From: Allomyces macrogynus ATCC 38327
Lineage: Eukaryota; Blastocladiomycota; Blastocladiomycetes; Blastocladiales; Blastocladiaceae
DNA length: 26,684 nt
Reading direction: 5' to 3'
Assembly (NCBI GenBank): GCA_000151295.1
Contig: GG745364.1
Location: 453,265 to 479,948 of the forward strand
Part shown: positions 9,350-21,841 of the stretch, piece by piece
How the letters are laid out: every line of letters begins with the position of its first letter
Numbering within the stretch: the stretch's first letter is position 1
Notes under the pieces: model-generated
Databases searched by the model: none
What the model saw: only the letters and a program-made list of their open reading frames with translations
What the model was told of the DNA's origin: nothing
Program-made: the position numbers and the translations under genes

Positions 9350-10786
9350 TCGGGGAAAAGAGAGCGAAATTCACAACCGTTGTTGCAAGGCTTTGCTTCT
9401 GTGGGGGCCGTGATATTCGACAGGGGGGCGCCCTTTAGCGCGTGGTGGACCCTCCCTCCTCAGTGTGGGGGGTCTGTCGGCGAGGGTCGCGTGCTCGCCT
9501 ATGAACCGGTCAGCCAACATCGATTTTTGTTGAACCAGGGGGCGGATCAATCAAATGATTGTGACGGTGACATCTTTGGTCATGACGAAGTACTGTAGTC
9601 GCCCAAAGATGGCAAGAAGTTGACCATTGGCAAGGAATCTTCTAGAGGGGCAATGAAGTATCGCGATATGTTCCTCCTCACCTTCCCCACCTTCTCCACC
9701 CGCTCTGGCAAGGACAACGTGAATATTCTGGACGCGATGAAGGAATGTATAACATACATGGAGCACCATCGAGCACGAGACACGCGCGTGCGAACAAGTA
9801 TTTCTTCGGCCGGTTGACACCAATGAAACGCCGCTCTGCCAGAGGTTTCAATCAACATTGAAATGCACGAGCCAGGTGCTTGCAGGGAACGGCAGGGGTC
9901 TACGCCACCAGGCCAAGGCTTCTTTCAGTGAGCGGCGCATGATCTTATGACCCAAAATTATCGTTCTCGAACGCAGGGTGCATGGAGGGGGGGCGCGGTC
10001 GTGGGACCTTGGGACCTTGGGCTTGCCGGCCAGGGCTGGCGCGGCGACGGTGACGCCGGTGCCGCAACCCAACCCAACCACACCCAAAGAAGGCACGTGT
10101 CGACACTGGCGAACAGCGGAATGCGACGGGCACGTCGCCGTGGTGGGCCGGCCAAACGAGCCGCCGGGTTCGGCACCACCGACATGGTCAAACTTTGTCA
10201 GCCCTGCCAGGCGCCAGCAGCAGCACGGCGCCATGGCGCACCTCCACCTCCGATTGGGATCCTCTCGTCGCGAGCACGCGCGCACCTGACGCCCACCACC
10301 TGCACCGCCCGCGCCATAATTAGTATTAACACCTCCGGCTTCAGCGACGACGAGCTCGACACTCTTCAACCAGCGCATCCCCGCTCGAGCGTGCTCGTCT
10401 TCACCAGCGCTCCAAGCGCAACCATCTCCAGCTTCACCAAACCAACACGTTTGGCCCTGTCACATCGCAATCAATCGCGGCGAACTCCGAGACGGCAAGC
10501 AAAAGGAGACCGACTTGCCCGAAAATTGCAGGCTGTGCGTACCGCCATCCGCCAGCCATCCCATAAACCGTCCTGCACGGTGGACGCCTATTCGTGCGCT
10601 TGAAACTGGCGAAAGAAGCGCGTGCATCGTGTGAAGCATTGCCAGCTAACCATCTTCGGCACCGTTCACCAATGGTCGCGCTCGTCGGGCCATCGTAGTG
10701 GGCCCGCACGTTTCCACGACCCCCAGCAGAAGTTCTCGCAGTGCTCTAGGCGGCCTGCTTCCTGTCGATCATTTTCCGCGGGCCGA
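9350..10786. other. Long intergenic region upstream of the kinase gene
   Basis: About 1.4 kb without a supportable gene. Frames on both strands lack domains and look like GC-driven open frames. It contains a short tandem repeat of gggacctt (10003-10021) and an AT-rich patch ccataattagtattaac (10313-10329), a possible promoter element for the kinase gene. The left part must include the 3' end of the WD-repeat transcript. Confidence 0.5.
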
Positions 10787-13063
10787 ATGCTCTCTTCCTC
10801 TCCTCCTCTCGCATCGTCGGCTCTGTCTCCCGCCGCTGCCCCGCGTCCGTGGCAGAATCTGCTCCAAGCCAAGCGTACCAACCCGTCGCGTTCCCGTGCT
10901 GCCCGCTCCATGTCGCCGCCCGCCTTCCGCCCGCCACTGTTCATGGGCAGCGACGTGGCCGCACCCGCCTCGGCCGTACCGTCACCCGTCCTCGCGCCGT
11001 CGCTCGCCGGTGCCGGCAGCTTCATGGTCGACGACCCGCTGACTATCGAGGACGATGACGGGCCTGGCGGTGCTCTCAGAGCCTCTTTGCCCGCTGCCGC
11101 CGCTGCTGCCACGCCGCAAAAGAAGTTTACGCTCGCGCGATTGCTGAAGCGACGGCCATCGGGCGGCACGCTCGCGCTCGACAGTGGTTTGGACGCGTCG
11201 GCCTCTTCCTTTTCCACGTCGCCACGGTCGTCGATTTCGTCACGTGGGCCCGCTGCCAAGCTGCGCGCGCTCGTACCATCGCTCCGCAACAACTCGAACA
11301 CGACAATGGCTCCGGCGGCGCCCATGGAAACGACCAAATCATCGTCGTCCTCGTCGTCTTCTTCCTCGTCGGTGCCCGGTGCCAATGATCCGCTGCCGCC
11401 GCCCCCACCGTCCGTGCCTGCGGGCAAGGAACGCAATCGGCTTGGGTCGTTCTCGCTCCCAACGCGCCGTGCACGCCGTGCGAGTTTCCACGGCATGTAC
11501 GCGGCGCACGCGGCTGCGGTGGCGGCCGAACAGGCCGGGGCCGTCCCGTGGCCCAAGCCAGGGAGTGAGGGCGAGGTCTACTCGAACGAGCTCGACGATT
11601 ACGAGATCCTCGACACGATTGGTAAGTCTCATTTTGTTTATCAGCTGTGCCGTGCCAATGATGACAGCCGGGAACTATCGCGCGCGCGTGGTAAACGTGG
11701 CACGAGTCTCGCCGTTGCGGCTCGCGGCACGGGTGGGCTGAGTTTGAATTTCGATCCCGAGTCGAAACTTAACATTTACGCCCCGACGCCATAGGTTACG
11801 GCGCCTCGGCTCATGTTGTCCTGGCCACGTACCGCGCGACCGAAGCGCGAGTGGCGCTCAAGGTGGTTGACCTGGACCGGTTTGAGCGGTGCCAGATCGA
11901 GGAACTGCGCAAGGAGATTCAGGTCATGTCGCTCTGCCGGCACCCGCATCTCGTGCCCGTCTACCGGTCGTTTGTCGCTGCCGACAATCATCTCTACTTG
12001 GTCATGCCGCTGCGTACGGCCGGGTCGATCAACGCCGTCATGAAACACGCGTTTCCAAAGGGGTTGCCGGAAGTCGCGATTGCCACGGTCTTGCGACAAG
12101 TGCTTTTGGGCGTGCAGTACCTGCACCAGCACGGCCTGATCCACCGCGACTTGAAGGGCGCCAACTTGATGCTCGATCGCGAAACAGGGCTCGTGCAGTT
12201 GGGCGATTTTGGGGTTTCGAGCTCGTTGTGCGAGGGCGTGCACCGCAAGACGCGCCGGTCGTTTGTTGGATCGCTCCTGTGGATGGCGCCCGAGGTCATG
12301 GAGCAGTCAGGTGCTGGCGGGGATACGGTCGGGACCGGTGGCGTCGGGTACAACACCAAGGCCGATATCTACTCGCTCGGGATCACGGTTTTGGAAATGG
12401 CGTATGGACGCGCGCCGTACGCCGAGTACCCGCCACTCAAGGTTTGCCTGCTCGTGGTACGGTTTTTTTTTCCACTAAGCACTTGGCGCGTCAATTTTGT
12501 GCCTTGGCTCATTTTGTTCTTTCTTCTCCCAGCTCAACAACCCGCCGCCGACGCTCAACCGACAAGCGACGCACTTCAAATACTCGCGGTCGCTCAAGGA
12601 CCTCGTCGACGCGTGCCTGATGCGCTCACCGGCCCTGCGCCCGTCAGCCGACCGGCTCCTGCAAATGGCCTTCTTGAAACGCGCGCGCAAGCCCGAATTC
12701 CTCGTCAATGCCCTCGATCTCATGGGCATGCCGGTGCTTACAGCCAGGCGGCCCGAGATCGACCCGCTGGGCAACAATCGCATCGACGCGACCGTCTCGT
12801 CGATGTGGGACTTCGACCCGCTGCCGCCCGCCGCGGCCGAAGACGTGGATTTGGATGGATCCAGCGACAGCGCCGACGGTGACGTGTCGCCAGGAGTGCG
12901 CGTGCACTGGTGTGACGAGCCGGTTCTGCCCGTCGCCAGTGTCGAAGAGGAAGTATCACTCGGGGGTGGATCGCCACCACCTGAGGCAGTGGCGCCACGG
13001 CGACACCCGCCAGAGCGCGTGCCGTCGCTGCCGTGGGTGGACATGTTCAGCGCGAGCGCGTAG
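10787..13063 (+). CDS. STE20-family protein kinase, OSR1/SPAK (fray)-like (3 exons)
   Basis: Exons 10787-11621, 11795-12456 and 12533-13063 give 675 residues; introns are gtaagt...atag and gtacgg...ccag. Residues 1-~265 are Ser/Pro/Ala-rich and low-complexity, with a poly-Ser run. The kinase domain is ~272-545: DYEILDTIGYGASAHVVLA glycine loop, VALK (K301), C-helix KEI (E319), HRDLKGANLML (D397), DFG (D416), activation segment with S434 in RRSFVGSLLWMAPEVMEQ, then PPLKVCLLV joined to LNNPPPTL, closely like the MKVLMLTLQNDPPTL of OSR1. All catalytic residues are present, so it should be active. In animals this subfamily acts below WNK in osmotic and ion control. The usual GTPCW of the activation loop is GSLLW here. 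I see no clear C-terminal CCT domain. The start is the first ATG in frame. Confidence 0.92.
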
Positions 13064-13904
13064 GCCGCCACCGTTGTGGCGCTTTAGATTGGACGTTTGA
13101 TTTCTTGCTTGATTCGGTTTGGTTGGCTTTGGAAGTGCTGGATGGCAGCTTGCGCCGCCGCGTTCGAGCTGATTGGGTGCGGTTTGCTTTTTTTTTTTTT
13201 TTTTTTTTTTTTTTTTGGTTTTGTTTGGCCACCCGCGGCCGCTGGCGGCGCCTTCTCTTTGTAATTATAACCCCCGAGAGCTCCACAGCCAATGAACGAG
13301 CCAGTTGCAGTGAGTGAAGTTGGCGTGGTAATGAAAGGTTCAAGGTAAGCGAGGACACCCACGGCGGTTGCTCGCAGCTGTGATTCGCGCGCGACTTGGG
13401 CGCGTCGCGCTGCCAGGCCGGCGTTGCTGGTGTCTCGCGGTGGTTGTGCCTTTTACTGCGAGAGACAAAAGTGACAAAGACATGGCTTCACGTGTGACCC
13501 TGGCGCGACCTTCTCCGCTCCGCGACTCCGGCCACCCAAAGTTGGTTCATTTTGCGCCGGAAGCAGCCGCAAGAGCAACGACGTGCCGACCCCGCACCGA
13601 CACGCGCCGAGCCGTCAAGACGCCCCTGGCTGCCGGCACTGCGACTACGTCAAGCTCGGCGTCCACGCCGATCCATCACTTGCTGCAGCTGCTGCAGGAC
13701 ACCCGACGCCGCCCATTTCCTGGCGCGCTTGGCCCGCGCCTGCAGTTTCCCAGTCATACCTGCTTCGAACCAGCTGCGAGTTTTCTGGCCACGACACGCC
13801 GACGCGCTGCACGTGCTGTCCCGCTTGATCTTACTTTCTTTCCGGCTCGGGGAAGCGCCGTCCACGCGCCTGATTGCAACGCACGCGCGCGTATCGAAGC
13901 CAGT
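13064..13904. other. Intergenic between kinase and Miro, with a T29 tract
   Basis: Contains a pure T run at 13188-13216 about 125 bp after the kinase stop codon; such a tract may lie in the 3' UTR or terminator region, or mark nucleosome-free DNA. The right part is the Miro promoter and leader. An open frame reaching from 13368 into Miro exon 1 has no domain and is treated as chance. Confidence 0.55.
13188..13216. repeat. Poly-T tract (29 T)
   Basis: Twenty-nine consecutive T on the plus strand. This is a second long homopolymer besides the poly-A at the left edge. It could vary in length between strains and is prone to sequencing error. On the minus strand it reads as poly-A, but no gene ends there on that strand, so a processed retrocopy is not supported. 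Confidence 0.9.
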
Positions 13905-16509
<2,605 letters not shown>

Positions 16510-17292
16510 ACATGACTGCCATGAACGGGGGTGGGTTTTTCCGCGCGCCGCCGCTTCTTTGTCGACCGCTGTGGGTTTGCTCTTTCCGCACTGGGATGCC
16601 ATCAGAGCCTGATCATGTCGCATCGTGCTGTGTCTTCGTCGCCTTCCCCTGTAGAGAACGCGGTACTCGTCACTTGATTCGTTTCCTCCGTCCGCCTGGC
16701 CTCACCGCGGACGCGCTGGCGTTCCTCTCCTCGTCGCTCTTGCTCAGTTTGGTTGGTTTCTTGCTGTTCGTGTTTTAACTTTCTTGTCGTTTCGCCTCCT
16801 ATCATTCATTTCCCAACCCCCTTTCTCTCCCGTAGTGCTGTTGCCGTTCGATTGCCACCTGCTTTTTTTTCGTCTTCCTTCCCGGCGTGGGTCCCTTCTG
16901 GGCCCCCCCTCTCGTATCGTCACCAAGCGAAATTGAAATGTTGAACAGCACCTGGTGCAATGCTTCTCGTGTTTGCCGACGACCGCTCTCGTTGTGAGCT
17001 TGCCGGTCGCGATCTGTTGGGCTCGAGTCTGACGTGGACTTGGACAGATCACATTTTTGCATCATGTCCCCTCTGCGAGACCGACAAGCGCCTCTTGGCA
17101 GCTTCGATCGGCCAGGGCACGGCTCGCCATCCGGTCCTTCTGCGCTCTCCGTCCCCTTTGCAACTTGCTGCACCGCGCCCAGCGGCCGCCGATAGTCCCC
17201 GGAGCGTTCTTCGAGTATTTGCGGGGGAACGAACCGCCCCCGTTGCTGATTCTCTCTCTCTCTCTCGAGCTGCGCGCGTCAAGTCCTTCACC
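16510..17292. other. Intergenic: Miro 3' flank and acyltransferase promoter
   Basis: These 783 bp are pyrimidine-rich on the plus strand and carry a (TC)8 run at 17251-17266, about 27 bp before the acyltransferase ATG, probably in its leader. The open frame from 16960 merges with the acyltransferase frame, but the first ATG with a good context (ttcaccATG) and a sensible N-terminus is 17293. No other gene was seen. Confidence 0.55.
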
Positions 17293-18552
17293 ATGCCGAC
17301 GACAACAACACCCACCAAGCCGTCGCTGTTCCGTCGTGCCGTGACCGGCGCCCTGTCCGTGACCTGGATGACGGCCGGGTCTGCGGCCATCCACACGGCT
17401 CAGCTGCTCACGCTCGTCGCCTGGCCGGTCCTCCCGCGCCGTGCCTACCGTGCTGCCATCGACCACACGCAAGTCGCCTTTATCGAGCTGGTCATGGTAA
17501 TGCACGGTCTTCTCGCACCGGGCACGGTCATTGAGATTGAACTCGACGAGTCGGTCGATGACCTGGCGCAACGGCTCGTCCGTGCTCGCGAGCAGCCCAA
17601 CGACCACGACCGGTCGGTCGTGATTTCCAACCACTTGACGCTGCTCGACTGGATTTACTTGTGGTTTGTCGCCTACCTGGCCGGGCACGGCGCCGCGCTC
17701 AAGATTATTTTGAAAGAGTCGCCGAAATACGTGCCGATTGTTGGTCCGGGCATGATGTTTTTCCGGTTCATTTTCCTCAAGCGGCAGTGGGCCAAGGACG
17801 AGCCGCGGCTGCGTCGTGCGGTCGCGGATTTGGCCAAGGACCGCGACCGGCCGCTGTGGTTGCTCGTGTTCCCGGAGGGCACGATCTTGACGGAGAACAC
17901 GATTGGGATCAGCGATCGCTTCTCGGCCAAGTCGGGGATTGTACGCTCTTTGCTTCTTGTCAGCGTGATTCTCGTTCTTGCACCCTGGCTGACGCAATCT
18001 CCACTCCATTCGTTCTAGCCGCGCCCACCGCACACGCTGCTCCCACGGAGCACTGGCCTCTACACGATCCTCTCCACCATGCGCGAAAACGAACCTAACG
18101 TGGCAACGCACATTTACGACGTGACGCTCGGGTACGCCGGGTTCGACGCGACCCACTTACCGTCGCAGCTCTACCACCCGCGCGACGTCTACACGGGCGC
18201 GCCGCACCCGCCGACCGTAACCGTCTCGACGCGCCGAATCGCCGTACCCGACTTGGCCGATCGCGAAGTGTTTGACGAGTGGCTGCGAGCTGTGTTCCGC
18301 CGCAAGTCGGGATGGTTGGCAAAGCGGTACCAGCTTGAAGGGAGCACAGAGGTGGATGAAGAGGAAATTGCCGCGCCAAAGAAGGTGGTACGGATGCCTG
18401 TGCGCGTGGGGATGCCGTGGCGGCTCGTGTCGTGTGTCGCGGTGTCGAGTGCCGTGGTGGCTGGGTTGTATGCGGCGTGGCAGGGTGGGTTCATGGTCGT
18501 GCCGGATTGGATGGACGTGGTGGACCAGTGGACGCGGCTGGTGACGGTTTAG
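17293..18552 (+). CDS. 1-acylglycerophosphate acyltransferase family (AGPAT/LCLAT1-like), 2 exons
   Basis: Exons 17293-17940 and 18019-18552 give 393 residues; the intron is gtacgc...tctag, phase 0. Motif I NHLTLLDW (N113, H114, D119) is the catalytic H-x4-D; a middle segment FFRFIFLKRQWAKDEPRL matches the acceptor-binding region of the LCLAT1/AGPAT5 branch; motif III FPEGT is at 193-197. After the splice, HTLLPRSTGLYTIL and a YDVTLGY strand match the same branch (P-R-T/S-T-G). Hydrophobic helices lie near residues 20-45 and close to the C-terminus (LVSCVAVSSAVVAGLYAAW), so it is an ER or mitochondria-associated membrane enzyme. Expected reaction: acyl-CoA dependent acylation of lysophosphatidate, lysophosphatidylinositol or lysocardiolipin; the exact substrate cannot be read from sequence. 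Confidence 0.92.
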
Positions 18553-20264
18553 AGAATGACAAAGTTGGGCGTGCTTTGCTTCATATATGAGACGTGGGGT
18601 TGCGTGTAATATTCTTGACGAATTGTTCACATCCGGCATTGTCCCCATCAACGGCAATCATAATTCGCTCCGTTGATCAAGCGAGATGCAACTCAAACGT
18701 TTTCGTTGTCGTGGACAAATGCTTGGAAGCAGCAGCAATTATGCCACACAAGCGAATCTCAGTGCATTCGGCGGGACGGGCCAGCGGACTGAAAAGTATC
18801 AGCGATCGTCATCACCACCGAAAATGATACCCTAAAGTGGCTCTCAATTTGTGGCGAGCATTCTGCACGGGGCGCTGACGGTATTTCAGCTCAACGCCGT
18901 AGTTGATGCGTAGGTGTGATGATCATGTCATGATGACCTGGCGCGACATGGCACGACGCGACGTGATAAAGGGTCAACTGCAGCAAGCTTTAACAGTTGC
19001 GCGCGACCGTGAATGAATGAAAGAACCTTTGGCCTGAATGATCTATGGTGTCGTGATGGATGGGCGTGGGTGGGAACGGAATCGTGCAGGAGACTCTCTA
19101 TGGTCGCTCTTGCGCGTGAAGGAAGAAGAAGCAAGTGCTGAGTCGGTCAGTCGATACATTAGAGGGCAGCAATAAATCAAGAACTTGTTCTGCTCTTGCT
19201 GGCCACCACCAATGCATGGTAATGAATGGCGTCTGTAGTCAGCTAGCGCACACCATCATCATCAATTAGAGTTGTGCCATGCAAGTCCGTCCACGGCTCA
19301 CGCAGAGATTTGCGCGTCGATCAGGGATGGATCAATCGCGGGCCCTGCCCACCGCGATGGAACAGTCCACCCGTGTAGGTGCACGCTAGTCGTTCCGCGT
19401 GAACTACTCATGCCCACCCGCCCGCTCCTCCCGTGTGGGCTGGCCGCTTGGGGCAAGGCTGGGCAGGTCGAGGGGGACTGCGGGGGTGCCCTCGTGGCGG
19501 GGCCAGCGGGCGACGAGCGGTTGTTGGAAATGACATTGACTTGCCAGCAGGGCAGCGTGCTGTGCACTTGGGTTCTTGGCCACTTGTGTAACGCTACTTC
19601 GACTTTCGTCGTCACCTCCTGTGCTTCTTGTGCTTCTTGTGCTTCCTCTTGTTTCGTTTCCACTTGCTTCATTCTTCATGGGGGTTTGGCGGTCCAAGAG
19701 GCAATGTGCCAGCGACGGGAGACAGAAACAAAAACACACTCCCGACACACCAGCGTGTACCAGTCTGTATTTGTGTTCAAACGGTTGCTCAAAATGTAAC
19801 AATCTTTCGTGAGGCGTGAGTTTGTGACCTTCTCCACCCACCAACCATCCATTGCAAAGTATCGCGCCGGCTCACCAGCGCATCGATGCCTTTGTGGTTG
19901 ACGGGCATGATCATGACGAGTGGCTGGAGATGCGGAACAGGTGCGAGATGTGTTCACTATTCGTTGTGTCTGAGAAAATATCAGCGCAGCTATGAAGCGC
20001 GCGACGCAACAAATCGAGCTAGTTTGTGGTCTGAAATCCGCGATCTTGGCCAGAAACTGTCGCACGACGTCAATGTAAAACGTGTGTAGGGCGTAGGCCG
20101 CAATCTGGCACATTTATACCGCACGGCCAAAGCGTGATGAGGCATCTGACGTGCTGTATTACTCGAAACAATCCTGCACCATGAGCCTTGCCAAAAATTT
20201 CAACCCTTCCCGTTCACTCATTTCCCTCGTCTCCACTTCCACTTCCAGACACCAGGTTCCCTGC
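18553..20264. other. 1.7-kb gene-poor convergent intergenic region
   Basis: This lies between the 3' ends of the acyltransferase (plus) and the BTB gene (minus), so no flanking promoter needs to be here. It is the longest gap in the window. I found no tRNA or domain-bearing frame. A 175-codon frame at 19272-19799 is Cys-rich only because it crosses a 9-bp tandem repeat. A weak box C/D-like arrangement (C box 18930-18936, D box 19034-19037, flanking 6-bp inverted repeat) is noted as a hypothesis only. Confidence 0.55.
19621..19647. repeat. Short tandem repeat, 9-bp unit x3
   Basis: The unit gtgcttctt occurs twice exactly and once as gtgcttcct, in a pyrimidine-rich patch inside the convergent intergenic region. 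It is a microsatellite-like array without obvious function. Confidence 0.8.
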
Positions 20265-21367
20265 CTAGTGCACGCCACATGTCGGTTCGGCCGCCGCGAG
20301 TTCCTTGAACTGGACGTCTAACAGCGTGACCAAATGCCGATTGATGCCAAGCGTCAGCGCCTTGAGTTCGAGCATACGCGCGAGCTCGAGCATGTTGTGC
20401 CACGACGCAAATTCAATCGTCTCTGGATCGCACTTGAAATCACGAACGACCTTTTCCGCGCCCTTGGGAAGCATCGACCCAGGCAGCCAACCCGAGTAAA
20501 TGTGAACAAAGACGAGAACCACGGCCGCAACGTCCCACGAGATTACATTAATGGGCTCGCCCTTGGTGCACGTTTCCGCCCATTCGCCCGAGAACATGGC
20601 GCGGAAAAATGGCGAGCTGCGAGTGAGCATGGTGCGCGACGCGTAGAGCGGAACGGACGCGTCCTTGGCGAGGAACGAACAATCGCAGACCGTCGGGTCG
20701 TTGAGCAGCACAACGAATCCGAGAGCAGGTGGCACCGTCATGGACCGATCAATACTCGTTGCCGTCGGGCCGACGTGCACAATGTTCACCCAAAGCGAGA
20801 ACGCAGAAACTTGGTGGTTCAGTGGGGTCAGAACGTTGGTGAACGTGTGGATTGCCGTTGCGCTCCGACTGGGGTTCGGAAATGCAGGGCTCGCCTTGAC
20901 AATCATGGAGTAGCGCTTCGTTTCCGACCGAGTTGGCCCCGATTCGCCGACTATGCGCTTGTAGCTCATAGAGCCATAAATGTGCACGTTCTTGCCGTCA
21001 TGCTCGCGCACCCCGTTCATGTCCCACGAGACAATCACGCCAATCTCAACGGTCACTCGTTCAGCCACCACGTTCCCATCTTCATAGTCGTATTGTGCCG
21101 CGTCGGACGTCGACGAGGCGGCCATGCGCTGAAGAAACACAATGAACGAGAAACCAAACGGCGTGACCTGGGCCGTGGAGATGATGGTTTGATTCATGCA
21201 CGGGAATTTGGCATATCTGGTTTCAGGATTCAATCGATACTTGAGCAGCTTCTGGTCCTCGGATTTGACGACAGTGGTGGTGGAGAGCTGTTGCGCGGCA
21301 GTCAGTCCGTGCACTCGGCGGCGAGAAAGTAAGCCGGGGAGAAATCGCGAATACTGACCAATGTCAT
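20265..21367 (-). CDS. BTB/POZ domain protein, possibly with a divergent MATH-like N-terminal half
   Basis: Stop at 20265-20267. Two start models fit. One is an uninterrupted frame from an ATG at 21431 (388 codons). The other is a start at 21367 with a 71-nt intron (21358-21288, gtcagt...aacag, with a ctgac branch-like site), giving 343 codons. I prefer the second because residues in the putative intron look non-coding, but the donor is weak. The C-terminal ~150 residues form a BTB fold: DCSFLAKDASVPLYASRTMLTRSSPFFRAMFSGEW is the typical core, followed by a strand-helix section and an ALTLGINRHLVTLL helix. The first half is beta-rich and may be MATH-like; that is a guess. BTB proteins commonly dimerise and serve as Cullin-3 substrate adaptors. 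No nuclear signal or DNA-binding motif was seen. Confidence 0.8.
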
Positions 21368-21841
21368 GTCGTGAGTTGTTGACTTGAGCACGAACGGAGA
21401 GGATGAATCGTTTGCTGGTCCTGCGTGTCATTGTGCTCGCTCGCTTCTCATGGTCGCCCTTTGCACGTTTGCGTGTGGATGCTTCGCGCCCGTACGTAGT
21501 TCGCGAGAGCCGCGGTGTTGGATCCGCCTGACGGGGGAGGAGCTATCCCCAGCACTCCGTTGATCTGAAAAGAAAGGAATGACCAGTGTTGACTAGTCGG
21601 TGTCACATCTGTCTCACCCTAGTCTGTCGATCGTGCCCTTTTCCGGTCGACAATGTCGCCTGGCTTCTCGCGCGATGTATGCCGCAGCAAACCCAACCCG
21701 GTCGGGAGCGCAACCTGTACACTCTGTCGCTCGCGGCATGGAGCAAAATTGATGGAAAGAGGCAAAGCAATAAAGGGGTCGGAAATCACAGGGTGGCAAA
21801 TTAATCGATATGGCCTCGTGCAAAACAATCATCCCCACCGC
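21368..21841. promoter_or_regulatory. Spacer: glucosidase II 3' flank and BTB gene promoter
   Basis: About 470 bp between two minus-strand genes. It must contain the terminator and poly-A site of the glucosidase gene and the promoter of the BTB gene. If the longer BTB start (21431) is used, the spacer shrinks to 410 bp. No TATA box or other motif is clear on the minus strand. Confidence 0.5.

Noticed and set aside
13188..13216. Poly-T as the tail of a retrotransposed element
   Set aside because: No target-site duplication, no coding remnant and no element boundary next to the tract.
19272..19799. A 175-codon Cys-rich frame as a gene
   Set aside because: Its Cys cluster comes from a 9-bp tandem repeat, the composition is irregular, and frames on the other strand overlap it equally well.
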